Shown here in pieces: positions 16,169-24,900 of a stretch of 64,000 nt of DNA. A model generated the notes under the pieces. It searched no databases and was not told the origin of the DNA. It saw nothing but the letters and a program-made list of their open reading frames with translations. Each line of letters opens with the position of its first letter. The stretch's first letter is position 1. A program made the position numbers and the translations under genes. Source of the stretch: Streptomyces aquilus (GTDB taxonomy: Bacteria; Actinomycetota; Actinomycetes; Streptomycetales; Streptomycetaceae); NCBI RefSeq assembly GCF_003955715.1, contig NZ_CP034463.1, positions 6,138,001-6,202,000 on the forward strand. The letters run 5' to 3'.

Positions 16169-17088
16169 ACCTGACCATGCCGCTGGTCGTCGGCGCCGTC
16201 ATCGGCCTGGGCATCTACGTCCTCGTCCGCGCCCTGATGCCGTCGAAGCGGAGCGCGATCGCGCAGGTGGCGCGGATCGACGCGATGCGGGCGCGCGGGG
16301 CGTCGTACGAGTCCGCCCGCGCCGCCGCCGACCAGGGCCGAATCGGCTCCCTCCGGGCCGATGTCGGCATGCGCGTCGCCGAGTTCTACATGCAGCAGGG
16401 CTGGGAGCAGCGGTCGCTGCGCGCAGACCTCGCCGTCCTGGACCGCAGCTGGGAGAAGTTCCTCGCCACGAAGGTGCTGCTCGGGGTCGCGGGCCTGTTC
16501 TTCGGTCCGTTCCTGTTCGCGGTGGCCTGGACGCTGAGCCTGGGCAGCAGCCCGATCATCCCGGTCTGGCTGGCGCTCACCTTCGCGGCGGTCTTCTTCT
16601 TCCTGCCCGATCTGGAGGTACGACGGGACGCCGCCGAGAAGCGTCGTGACCTGCGGCGCGTGATCGGGGCGTACCTGGACCTGGTGTCGATGAGCCTCGC
16701 CGGCGGCCGCGGCCTCCCCGAGGCCCTGATGGCGGCCGCGGAGGTCTCCGACGGCTGGGCCACCCAGCGCATCCGCAACGCCCTCGCCGACGCCCGTATC
16801 ACCGGCATCAGCCAGTGGCAGGCGCTGGGGGCGCTCGGTGAGGAGCTGGGCGTGGAGGAGCTCAAGGACCTGTCCGCCTCGCTCGCCCTGGTGGCGGACG
16901 ACGGCGCCAAGGTCCGCGAGTCCCTCGCCTCCCGCGCCGAGACCATGCGGCACCGCGAACTCGCCGAGATCGAGGGCAGCGCGGGCGAGAAGTCGCAGTC
17001 GATGCTCGTGGCCCAGCTGCTGCTGTGCGCCGGCTTCCTGGTGTTCCTGATCTTCCCGGCGGCCATGCGGGTCTTCCAGGTCTCCTGA
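16165..17088 (+). CDS. TadC-like type II secretion F-domain membrane protein
   Basis: 307 residues from ATG 16165, overlapping the tadB stop. One N-terminal helix (residues 4-22) is followed by a cytoplasmic region, a helical hairpin near 105-155, the T2SF domain (YLDLVSMSLAGGRGLPEALMAAAEVS) and a last helix (LLLCAGFLVFLIFPAAM). This is the second platform subunit of the Tad pilus. An 86-base gap with a leucine/proline-codon-rich direct-repeat-like sequence separates it from the pilin gene, which may allow separate expression of the abundant pilin. Confidence 0.88.
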   Translation: MNLTMPLVVGAVIGLGIYVLVRALMPSKRSAIAQVARIDAMRARGASYESARAAADQGRIGSLRADVGMRVAEFYMQQGWEQRSLRADLAVLDRSWEKFLATKVLLGVAGLFFGPFLFAVAWTLSLGSSPIIPVWLALTFAAVFFFLPDLEVRRDAAEKRRDLRRVIGAYLDLVSMSLAGGRGLPEALMAAAEVSDGWATQRIRNALADARITGISQWQALGALGEELGVEELKDLSASLALVADDGAKVRESLASRAETMRHRELAEIEGSAGEKSQSMLVAQLLLCAGFLVFLIFPAAMRVFQVS

Positions 17089-17174
17089 AGCCCTTGGAGC
17101 CCCTGAAACCCCGGAAGCCCTCTGGGCCGTCTCCACAACTGCTGCCAACCGCTGTACCGAGAGGACAACACATC

Positions 17175-17426
17175 ATGAACGGACGGAACTTCAGCACCGG
17201 GATCCCGGCGGTGGACTTCCTGGTCACCTTCCTGAGCGCGCGCGTCGAGCGCGCCCGCTCCGGCGAACTGGACCGCGGTGCCTCCGCGGTCGAGTGGGTC
17301 ATCATCTCCGCGGTCGTCGTGGCGATCGTCGGGGTCGTGGCCGCGATCATCAACGCCGCCCTGAGCGACGGCGCCAACAAGGTCGGCGACTGCATCAAGG
17401 GTGCCGACGCGGGCAAGACCTGCTGA
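17175..17426 (+). CDS. Flp-type pilin
   Basis: 83 residues from ATG 17175, following GAGAGGACA. A leader ends in Gly before ASAVEWVIISAVVVAIVGV. That gives a prepilin-type site (Gly | Ala-Ser-Ala-Val-Glu) with Glu at +5, followed by one hydrophobic helix. The leader of about 36 residues is long for a Flp pilin. The C-terminus has two cysteines (GDCIKGADAGKTC) that could close a small disulphide loop. This is probably the major pilin, processed by the peptidase at 33300-34025. Confidence 0.85.
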   Translation: MNGRNFSTGIPAVDFLVTFLSARVERARSGELDRGASAVEWVIISAVVVAIVGVVAAIINAALSDGANKVGDCIKGADAGKTC

Positions 17427-17463
17427 TCTCACGGATGACGGGGGCGAGTTGACGGGGTTGCGC

Positions 17464-17931
17464 GTGGGCCGGTGCGTGGACGTGGGCAGATGGGTGCGCC
17501 GCAGGGTGCGGACGGCTCGGGAAGAGGCGTCCGCCCGCGGCGACTCCGGTATGACCGCGATCGAGTTCGTGCTGCTCACCCCGGTCCTCTTCTTCATGAT
17601 CTTCGCGACGGTCCAGTTCGCGCTGTACTTCTTCGCCGACCACGTCGCCCAGGCGGCGGCCCAGGCGGGCGCCCGCAAGGCCCGCGCCACGGCCGACGCC
17701 CAGCCGGGCGGCTGGCGCGGGGAGGCGCAGGACGTCGTGGACAGTTACATCAGCCAACTCGGCCCGCAGCTGGTGCTGTCGCCGCGCGTGACGATGCTCC
17801 AGCCCGAGCAGAACACGGTGGGCGTGGAGATCACGGCGAAGGTGCCGACGGTGTTTCCGGGCCTGGACCTGACCGTGCACGCGCAGTCGCAGGGGCCGGT
17901 GGAGAGGTTCGTCCGGGAGGACGGGAACTAG
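17464..17931 (+). CDS. TadE-like pseudopilin
   Basis: 155 residues from GTG 17464, chosen because GGGG lies six bases upstream; TTG 17449 and 17458 and GTG 17401 are in-frame alternatives. A positively charged leader ends RGDSG, followed by MTAIEFVLLTPVLFFMIFATVQFAL, with Glu at +5 as in prepilin-like TadE proteins. The external domain is small. TadE proteins are minor pseudopilins that initiate Tad pilus assembly. It lies 3 bases before the next TadE-like gene. Confidence 0.82.
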   Translation: MGRCVDVGRWVRRRVRTAREEASARGDSGMTAIEFVLLTPVLFFMIFATVQFALYFFADHVAQAAAQAGARKARATADAQPGGWRGEAQDVVDSYISQLGPQLVLSPRVTMLQPEQNTVGVEITAKVPTVFPGLDLTVHAQSQGPVERFVREDGN

Positions 17932-17934
17932 ACG

Positions 17935-18396
17935 ATGAAGTCCTCCTTGCGCAGGGTGGCCGACCGGCTCGGCCACCGCTTCGGCCACGGTGACCGCCGT
18001 GACCGCCGTGACCGGGGGTTGTCCACGGTCGAGGTCGTGATTCTCGCCCCCGTGATGATCCTGTTCATCCTGGTGCTGGTCGCCTTCGGGCAACTCGTCG
18101 ACGGCCGGGGCGCGATCGACGGCGCCGCGCGGGACGCGGCGCGTGCCGGATCGATCCAGAAGGACCACGCCACGGCGATGTCCGAGGCCCGCAAGGCGGC
18201 GGAGGCCGACCTCGCGGACGTCTGCTCGGGCCCGGTGACGGTCAACCAGACGAGCGCGGGCTTCGAGGCGGCCACCTTCTTCACGGTGGAAGTGAGCTGT
18301 CAGGTACGGGGGTTGGCCATGCTCGGCCTCGACGTCCCGACGACCCTGACAGCCAGCTTCAGCTCACCCCTGGACCCCTTCCGGAGGACGGCGTGA
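17935..18396 (+). CDS. TadE-like pseudopilin (second copy)
   Basis: 153 residues. The leader carries an Asp-Arg-Arg repeat and ends DRG, followed by LSTVEVVILAPVMILFILVLVAFG, with Glu at +5. The external domain holds two cysteines (DVCSGPV, VSCQVRG). It is homologous in plan to the previous gene and would be a second minor pseudopilin. The stop overlaps the GTG start of the next gene (GTGA). Confidence 0.85.
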   Translation: MKSSLRRVADRLGHRFGHGDRRDRRDRGLSTVEVVILAPVMILFILVLVAFGQLVDGRGAIDGAARDAARAGSIQKDHATAMSEARKAAEADLADVCSGPVTVNQTSAGFEAATFFTVEVSCQVRGLAMLGLDVPTTLTASFSSPLDPFRRTA

Positions 18397-18863
18397 ACGG
18401 CGTGCGGGACTGTGTCGTCGGCTGGCTGTCCGCCCGCCGGTCCGCGCTGGACGACCGCGGCTCGGGCGCCGGCGCGGTCATCATCTTCGCCCTCGTCTTC
18501 CTCTCCCTCTCCGCCTTCGTGATCGACGGCGGCCTGTCCATCAGCAAGCGCGAGCGCGCCGCCGACATCGCCGAACAGGCCGCCCGTTACGCGGCCCAGG
18601 ACATCGACCTCGAATCCCTCTACGACGACGAGAACGGCCCCGCCCCGATCAACTTCGGCAACTGCGACGCCCGCGTGAAGGCGTTCGCCCGCGAGATGAA
18701 CATGTCCGGCGCGGACATCGCCGCGACGCACTGCGTGGCGGCGGACGCGGAACAGGTCGAGGTCGAGGTGCAGTTGACGTACTCGCCGGTGTTCACGGGG
18801 ATGTTCTACGGCGGGGATGTGGTCGTGCACGGGCAGGCGGTCGCGGAGAACGAGGTGGGCTGA
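18393..18863 (+). CDS. TadG-like pilus assembly protein
   Basis: 156 residues from GTG 18393. After DDRGSGAGAV comes one hydrophobic helix (IIFALVFLSLSAFVIDGG). GGLSISKRERAADIAEQAARYAAQ follows, the pattern at the start of TadG/TadE-type proteins (helix then polar amphipathic segment). Unlike the two TadE genes it has no Glu at +5. Two cysteines (NCDA, HCVAA) lie in the external part. It is far shorter than proteobacterial TadG proteins. It closes the operon before a hairpin. Confidence 0.8.
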   Translation: MNGVRDCVVGWLSARRSALDDRGSGAGAVIIFALVFLSLSAFVIDGGLSISKRERAADIAEQAARYAAQDIDLESLYDDENGPAPINFGNCDARVKAFAREMNMSGADIAATHCVAADAEQVEVEVQLTYSPVFTGMFYGGDVVVHGQAVAENEVG

Positions 18864-18926
18864 GGCGGGCGCGGCGCCGGTGCGACGGGTGAGTCAGGGC
18901 CGTCGTAGCCCCTGTATGTGCTGACG

Positions 18927-18965
18927 CATGCCCTCCCGAGGAGTTCCACGGGAGGGAGCGGGCAT
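18927..18965 (+). terminator. Hairpin terminator after the Tad operon
   Basis: CCCTCCCG (18931-18938) pairs with CGGGAGGG (18949-18956) around a 10-base loop. An outer ATGCC/GGCAT pairing (18928-18932 with 18961-18965, separated by a small bulge) extends it. No T-run follows, as is common in Streptomyces. It lies 64 bases past the last tad gene. Confidence 0.6.
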
Positions 18966-19159
18966 ACGCGATGAGGCGTGGTGCTGTTCTTTCTCCGGCG
19001 GCACGGAACGTGATGCAGATCACTTCAGCATCTTGCGTAACCGGCGTAATGCGCAGACCACTTGCGTGCTCATACAAGTACGTCGGACATCAATCCGCCG
19101 CCGCCTTGCCCGCCCTGCCCGTCCCGTCGTACCCCACCCCGCAACGGAGACCGCCCGCC

Positions 19160-19573
19160 ATGTCCCTCACCCTGGAACAGTCCACCGGAGCCCGCCTGCT
19201 CACCCCGGCCGACGAGGAGCTGGCGGTCACGCTGACCCTCCGCTACACCTCGGCCGACCCGCTGGCGGTCCACCTCCTCTTCCCGGCCTGGATCTCGCTC
19301 GACGGCGAGGAACTGACCTGGACGTTCGCGCGCAGCCTGCTGGAGGAGGGGCTGGGCGGCCCGGCGGGCGTGGGGAACGTACACGTCCGCCCGTACGACC
19401 CGAAGCGCACGGCGGTGGAGTTCCGCGCCCCGGAGGGTGTGGCGGTCGTCCTCTTCGACGCGACGACGCTCCACCGCTTCCTGCTGCGCACGTACACGAT
19501 CACGGAGCCGGGCGGCGAGCCGCTGGAACCGGTCCTCGACGAGGGTCTGTCCGCCCTGCTGGGCGGCGTGTAA
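19160..19573 (+). CDS. SsgA-like sporulation/cell-division protein (SALP)
   Basis: 137 residues from ATG 19160; longer in-frame starts run through a region without protein character. The pattern LTLRYTSADPLAVHLLF, EELTWTFARSLLEEGL, GPAGVGNVHVRPYDP and TLHRFLLRTYTITEPG matches SsgA/SsgB-type proteins, which guide septum placement and wall remodelling during sporulation. This family is confined to morphologically complex actinomycetes and supports the Streptomyces assignment. I cannot say which SALP it is. It converges on the WXG100 gene ending at 19588. Confidence 0.88.
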   Translation: MSLTLEQSTGARLLTPADEELAVTLTLRYTSADPLAVHLLFPAWISLDGEELTWTFARSLLEEGLGGPAGVGNVHVRPYDPKRTAVEFRAPEGVAVVLFDATTLHRFLLRTYTITEPGGEPLEPVLDEGLSALLGGV

Positions 19574-19587
19574 GCCCGACAGCGCGG

Positions 19588-19923
19588 CTACTTCTCCTTC
19601 TTCGGCCGCTTGTCCTCGGTCTTCATCTTGTCGTTGACCTGCTTGGCCAGCTCGTCGTCCAGCTTCTTGAACTCCCTGACGACGGCGTCCGACATCTTCG
19701 ACAGCGCGTCGAGCTGCTGCGTGATGTCCTCGCGGCCGTCCTCCCAGTTGGACTCGAAGTCGTCGAGGGCGTCGTTGACGCTGCCGTCGCCGATGTCGTC
19801 CTTGTACTGCTCGAAGAGCTTCTTGGTGTGGTTGAGGCGGGTCTTGATCGACCGCAGTCGGCGCCCGTAGTCCTCAAGCTCGGTCAGTGGGAGTGAGAGG
19901 TCACTCTTGCCGTTCTGTCCCAT
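19588..19923 (-). CDS. WXG100/ESAT-6-like small helical protein (second copy)
   Basis: 111 residues from ATG 19923, which follows GGGGAC; the longer frame adds an unlikely leader. All-helical and lysine-rich, with DALDDFESNWEDGREDITQQL at the hairpin, close to the 3534-3851 protein (ACEDFQEDWKYGTEEI). It probably exports or escorts a T7SS-type effector, the nearest being the RHS protein at 21930. It is divergent from the PsbP-like gene at 20045, with a 121-base region holding palindromes between them. Confidence 0.75.
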   Translation of the reverse strand: MGQNGKSDLSLPLTELEDYGRRLRSIKTRLNHTKKLFEQYKDDIGDGSVNDALDDFESNWEDGREDITQQLDALSKMSDAVVREFKKLDDELAKQVNDKMKTEDKRPKKEK

Positions 19924-19978
19924 GTCCCCGTCCCCCGGTCCCGGTCCCGATCTCGTACTCTGACGTGCACGGTACAAC

Positions 19979-20021
19979 GCAACGGTTGCAGCGAGCGATC
20001 GAGCAAACGCGTACTAGTACG
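19979..20021. promoter_or_regulatory. Palindromes between divergent WXG100 and PsbP-like genes
   Basis: A perfect 12-base palindrome CGTACTAGTACG lies at 20010-20021, and GCAACGGTTGC (five-base arms, one-base centre) at 19979-19989. Both sit in the 121-base gap between the divergent starts at 19923 and 20045. Together they look like operator sites controlling both genes. No regulator gene is adjacent, so the factor is unknown. Confidence 0.4.
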
Positions 20022-20044
20022 GAACAACGGGGAAGGTCGACGTC

Positions 20045-20692
20045 ATGGCCCGCTACATGGAGGCGCTCACGGTCGAGCGCGGGGGTTTCCGGATCAAGGT
20101 CCCCGAGTCGTGGTGGGAGTTCGACGTACGCCCGGAGTCCCGGGACGACTCGATCCGCCGCATGGTGAACGACCGGATCGCCCAGCACCCGGAACTGGCG
20201 CAGTACAAGGACGTCTACAACGACTTCCTCCGCAAGGCCGCCGCCGACGCCTGGAAGTCGGGCGCCCTGTACTGCGGCTGCATGGCGGAGAACTTCGGCG
20301 GCGACACCCCGATCACGGGCTCGGTGACGGTGTCGATGGTCGGCGGCCGCAACGAACGCGGCGAGCCCCTCTCCACCGACCCGTCCGTCATCGCGAGCCA
20401 ACTCGCCGTGAAGGAGGCGAAGAAGGAGGGCGACTCCTGGCGCAAGGTGACGACGGTCGACATCCCCGGCGTGGGCCCGGCGGCCCGCACGTACGGCATC
20501 GAGGACATCGCCGTACCGGGCGACGCCCTGAACCGCACGATCCGCGCGGTCCTGATGCAGACGTACATCCCCGTCCCGGGCCAGGAGGGCAAGGTCGCCC
20601 TGGTGGGCGGCAGCAGCCAGGTGCTGGACCTCGCGGACTCGTTCTTCGACATCTTCGACGCGATCACGTCTACGTTCCGGTTCACCGGTTGA
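20045..20692 (+). CDS. PsbP/LpqN-like family protein divergent from WXG100 gene
   Basis: 215 residues, soluble, no signal peptide. ATG 20045 follows GGGGAAGG. Start FRIKVPESWWEFDVRPE and end YIPVPG...DLADSFFDIFDAITSTFRFTG correspond to the start of the 157-750 protein and the end of the 3-164 fragment, making this the most complete representative of the family here. The beta-hairpin/P-x-x-W start and terminal helix recall PsbP/LpqN/DUF1795 folds (inference). Each member lies beside a WXG100 gene, suggesting a role as a cytosolic partner of T7SS substrates. Confidence 0.72.
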   Translation: MARYMEALTVERGGFRIKVPESWWEFDVRPESRDDSIRRMVNDRIAQHPELAQYKDVYNDFLRKAAADAWKSGALYCGCMAENFGGDTPITGSVTVSMVGGRNERGEPLSTDPSVIASQLAVKEAKKEGDSWRKVTTVDIPGVGPAARTYGIEDIAVPGDALNRTIRAVLMQTYIPVPGQEGKVALVGGSSQVLDLADSFFDIFDAITSTFRFTG

Positions 20693-20774
20693 CGGGGACG
20701 GGGACGGGGATGGGGCGGGCGGCGGCAGGGGGCGTCCGTGGCGTACGCCCACGCACTGGAGGGCGTGCTGCTCG

Positions 20775-21068
20775 ATGAACCTGGACGACCTGCGTGAGTG
20801 GTACGACCGCCTGCGCGCGGAGCTGGACGCCTCGCGGTTCGAGGTGACCTGGCAGCCACCGATCCCGAGCCGCCCCAAACGGAGCGCGAGCATCAAGCAA
20901 GCAGGAAAGGATCACGCCCCGTGCCTCAGCCCATCGACCGCAGCCAATCTCTCGAACAACTCGATGGGCAACGCTGGCCCGATCCGCCCCAGGCCACGAC
21001 CGCCATGGTCAGGAACGTCCATGAGTTGCGCCGCCGTCCGGTCGGTCTGCTCGAACCGCATGAGCTAG
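20775..21068 (+). pseudogene. Possible small or decayed gene overlapping the CdiI-like gene
   Basis: ATG 20775, with GGAGGG upstream, opens a 97-codon frame. Its first 45 codons (DDLREWYDRLRAELDAS, then PPIPSRPKRSASI) look protein-like, but the remainder overlaps the CdiI-like gene from 20921 in another frame and looks random. It may be a remnant of a gene whose end was replaced, or a short gene with an unusual tail. Evidence is thin. Confidence 0.3.
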
Positions 21069-21364
21069 CGCGCCTGATCGGTCAGGACGTCGGCCTGCCC
21101 TGGCTGCTTCCACTGGCCGTGGAGATCCTCCGGGACACCGCACCCCGCCAGGCGGCCGGCGGATGGTACGACGACGATCTGCTCTACGCGGTGGTCACCA
21201 GACGGCCGGAAGCTTGGGCCGACATGACGGAGGCCCCTGGCTGGGCCGGCGTGATGAGGGACACCGCGGCCGTGCTGGTCAACCTCCCGCGCTCCCTGCA
21301 ACGAGAGGTGGACGCCTTCCTCTCCGCACTTCCGCACCTCCCCACGAACGTGATGACCCGATGA
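20921..21364 (+). CDS. CdiI-type contact-dependent inhibition immunity protein
   Basis: 147 residues from GTG 20921, with AGGAAAGG upstream. The sequence RSQSLEQLDGQRWPDPP, HELRRRPVGLLEPHELARLI, GQDVGLPWLLPLAVEIL and GWYDDDLLYAVV matches the helical CdiI family of contact-dependent growth inhibition immunity proteins (known as a family in polymorphic toxin loci). Such proteins bind and neutralise a specific toxin tip. No cognate toxin is next to it, so it may be an orphan immunity gene. It overlaps the next gene by 4 bases. Confidence 0.75.
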   Translation: MPQPIDRSQSLEQLDGQRWPDPPQATTAMVRNVHELRRRPVGLLEPHELARLIGQDVGLPWLLPLAVEILRDTAPRQAAGGWYDDDLLYAVVTRRPEAWADMTEAPGWAGVMRDTAAVLVNLPRSLQREVDAFLSALPHLPTNVMTR

Positions 21365-21834
21365 CACGCGCCTGGAACTGGGAAACCGGCGAAGGCCTGC
21401 TCGGCATGGACGACCCGGCCGAAGTGGACGCCGCGCTCGACCGCAACGACGACCGTCTGGGCGCCGCGGTGATCGGCCTCGCCCTCAACTGCCCGCCGGA
21501 GGTGGTTGCCCCGCGGATCATCCGCGCCCTGGAGCTGCTGCTGCCGGGCCGGGGCCGGGACTTCCCCTTCACCGCGATCGCCCACCTGGCCCGCCTCGAC
21601 GGCCGCCTGACCCCGGAGCTGTACGAGGCCCTGCGCGCCGAGGGCCTCGGCGGTGCCGCCGACCACGCGATCGACGACACGCTGACGTTCGTACCGTTCC
21701 GGGACCTGCCGCCATGGCTGAAGCGGCGGTGGGTGTACGGGAGGGTGCGGAGGATGCTGCTGTGGTGGTGGCTACGGCCGTTGGAGGCGGTCGGCGAGGC
21801 GTGGCGGGCGCTGCGCGGTCACCGTCGGCCCTGA
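21361..21834 (+). CDS. Small helical protein coupled to the CdiI-like gene
   Basis: 157 residues from ATG 21361, overlapping the CdiI-like stop (ATGA). It is helical, with repeated ALxRNDDRLGAAVIGLAL- and PRIIRALELLLPG-type segments resembling HEAT-like or immunity folds. It ends in an Arg/Trp-rich tail (LPPWLKRRW, MLLWWWLRP) that could touch the membrane. The family is not recognised. Coupling to an immunity gene suggests a second immunity or accessory protein. Confidence 0.6.
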   Translation: MTRAWNWETGEGLLGMDDPAEVDAALDRNDDRLGAAVIGLALNCPPEVVAPRIIRALELLLPGRGRDFPFTAIAHLARLDGRLTPELYEALRAEGLGGAADHAIDDTLTFVPFRDLPPWLKRRWVYGRVRRMLLWWWLRPLEAVGEAWRALRGHRRP

Positions 21835-21929
21835 TGGCATGCCGCTTCTCGCACCGAACGGCCGTTCCCTGTAGGTTCGCGTGTGCACATAGCTGTTGAA
21901 CGTGATGCGCGCGTGACGGGGGTTGCGGT

Positions 21930-24900
21930 ATGGCGGGGCATCGGCCCACGGACTGGCATGTCCTGGATCTGGACAAGGATCCGACGCCGGGTGATCCGGA
22001 CCGGATCAAGATTCTGGCCAGGACGCTGCACGACTTCGCCGACGATGTCTCGGATGCACTCCGTCTGGTCAATGGCATGGCGGGTGAGGACACCCTGCTG
22101 GAGTGGGCGGGCAAGTCGGCGGAGGTCTTCAAGGACGAGTTCGGGGACGTTCCGAAGAACCTGAAGAAGCTGAAGAAGTCGTACGAGTTGTGCGGGGACG
22201 CTCTCGCTGACTTCTGGCCGAAGCTGGAGCGCGCCCAGGCGTTGGCCGACCGGGCTCTCGCTAAGGGGCGTGAGGCGCAGAGTGATCTGTCCTCGGCCAA
22301 CTCCCGCCTCGCGTCCGCCGATTCATGGGTGACGCGGGCGAACAAGGAAGCCGACAAGTACAAGGACGATCCCACCGGCAGCAAGTCCGGCGGCGACAAG
22401 CCGGACGAGGGCAAGGTCCGTGCCGCCACCCGGGATGCTCAGCACGCCAAGTCCGCGCAGACCAGCGCGCAGACGGACGTGAACAACGCGCAGGGTGCGC
22501 TGGCGGCGGCGAAGAAGATGGCCGAGGACGCGCGCAAGATGCGTGAGGAGGCCGCGCACACCGCGAAGACGAAGATCGACGAGGCGTCCGACGCCGGTAT
22601 TCAGAACCGGTCGTGGTGGGAGGAGGTCGGGGACTGGTTCACGGACAACTGGGACAACATCGTCGCCGTCTGCAAGATCGTCGTAGCGGTCGTCGGTGTG
22701 ATCGCGATGATCATCGGTGGGCCGATCCTCGGGGCGATCGTGCTGATCGCGGCCCTCGTCGTGCTCGCGGACACGCTCTACAAATATTCCAAGGGCCAGG
22801 CCTCCTTGTGGGACGTAGGCCTGGCCGCGCTGGATTGCATACCCGGCATGAAGGGCCTGACCACACTCGGTGGCCTCGCCAAGGGGATGAAGACCTTCGG
22901 CAAGTTGGGGCTCAAGGGCATGGCCCAAGGCGTCAAGGGGCTGGGAAAGAGCGCCAAGACCGCTGTGGCCGACGGCGCGAAGGGCGCGTACAGCCGGCTC
23001 AAGAGCAAGATCACCGGCTGTGGCGACCCCGTCGATGTGGCGACCGGTGAGGTGTTCCTCTCGGAGACCGACATCTCCCTTCCCGGCACTCTGCCCCTGG
23101 AGTTCACCCGCCGTCTGACGTCGGGCTATCGCTGCGGCTGGTGGTTCGGGCCGACTTGGGCCTCCACGCTCGATCAGCGTCTCGAGATCGACGACGACGA
23201 GACCGTCTTCGTCACGGAAGACGGAATGCTGCTCGTCTACCGGAACGCGGACGCCGTGACGGGCCCTTGGTTGCCCGTGAACGGCCCGCGCATGCCGCTC
23301 TTGCGACTGGACGACGGCAACTACCTGCTCGAAGACCCGTTCACCGGCAGGTCCCGTCGCTTCCGCGCGCCCACGTCGGACGGCACGGCCGCCATCGCGG
23401 AGATCACCGACCGCAACGGCAACAGCATCAGCTTCGAGTACGACGAGTCGGGCATCCCGCTGGCCGTCCGGCACTCCGGTGGCTACGTCCTCACCGTCGC
23501 CACGGAGGACGGTCGCGTCACCGAACTGAAACTGGCGGGCGCGGCGGACGACGGCTCCGACGTCACGATCAGGCGCTATGGATACACCGAGGGCAATCTC
23601 GCTGAGGTCGTCAACTCCTCCGGTCTTGCCCTGAAGTTCACATACGACGAGCGACTGCGCCTCACCTCGTGGACCGATCGCAACGGCGTCCGCTACAAGT
23701 ACACCTACGACGACCTGAACCGATGCGTCTCCCAGACCGGTGCACACGGTTACCTCGGCGGCACCTTCGCCTACGAGGGAGCCGATCCGGTCTGGTCCGA
23801 CGCCAGCATCACCACCTACACCTCCGCCGACGGCGAGGTCACCCGCTTCGTCGTCAACGACCACAGCCAGGTCGTCGCCACGATTGACCCCCTCGGGGGC
23901 GTCGCCCGCAGCACGTACGACGAGCACCACCACCTCCTCTCGCGCACCGATCCGCTCGGCAACACCACCTGCTACGAGAACGACGACCTCGGCAGGCCGG
24001 TCCGCGTCTCGCTGCCCGACGGCGGTGCCGCCACGGCGCAGTACAACGCGCTCCACCTGCCGACCCGCATCGTCCAGCCGGACGGCGGGGTCTGGGAGCA
24101 CTGCTACGACGAGCGCGGCAACCGGGTGTCGACCACCGATCCGAACGGCGCCCTCACCCGGTTCGCCTACGACGAGCGCGGTGCCCTCGTCTCCGTCACC
24201 GATCCCCTGGGTGCGACCACACGCGTCAAGTGCAACCCCGCGGGCCTGCGGATCAGCACGGTCAGCGCGCTGGGCGACCAGGCGACCCGCTCCTACGATC
24301 CGTTCGGAAGGCTCAGCAGGGTCACCGATCCGCTGGGCAACACCACCAGCCTGCTGTGGACCGTCGACGGCCGGGTGTCCCGCATCGTCGCACCAGACGG
24401 CTCGCAGGAGACCTGGACTTATGACGGCGAGGGCAACTGCACGTCCCACAGCGCCTCGGGAGGTGCGCGGACGACCTTCGAGTACGGGCCCTTCGACCTG
24501 CTGACGGCACAGACAGGACCCGACGGCGCCCGGTACGAGTTCGCGTACGACTCCTCACTGCGCATGACCCAGGTGACCAACCCGCTCGGGCTGCGCTGGC
24601 GGTACGCCTACGACTCCGCAGGCCGCCTCGTCGCCGAGACGGACTTCGACGACCGGTGCACGGTGTACGAACGCGACCGCGCCGGACGACTCGAGCGAAA
24701 GGTCAACCAAGCGGGGCAGAGCGTCGGTTACGCGTACGACAGCATGGGACGGCTCCTCGCCAGGACGACCGGCGACGAGACCACCAGGTACGCGTACGAC
24801 GCCATGGGTCGGCTGATCCGTGCCGAAAGCCCCGACTGCGACCTCCGTCTGGAGCGGGACAGCCTCGGACGGACCGTCGGCGAGCACGTCAACGGACGCC

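Noticed and set aside
15031..17148. Long antisense frame across tadB and tadC
   Set aside because: The plus-strand genes have clear T2SF domains and coupled starts; the antisense product is low complexity with no ribosome site.
18864..19159. Extended N-terminus of the SsgA-like protein from 18971
   Set aside because: The extra 63 codons have no similarity to the family and cross promoter-like sequence; ATG 19160 gives the normal family length.
22323..24449. 708-codon antisense frame inside the RHS gene
   Set aside because: It is a shadow of YD-repeat codons; the sense frame has unmistakable RHS motifs.
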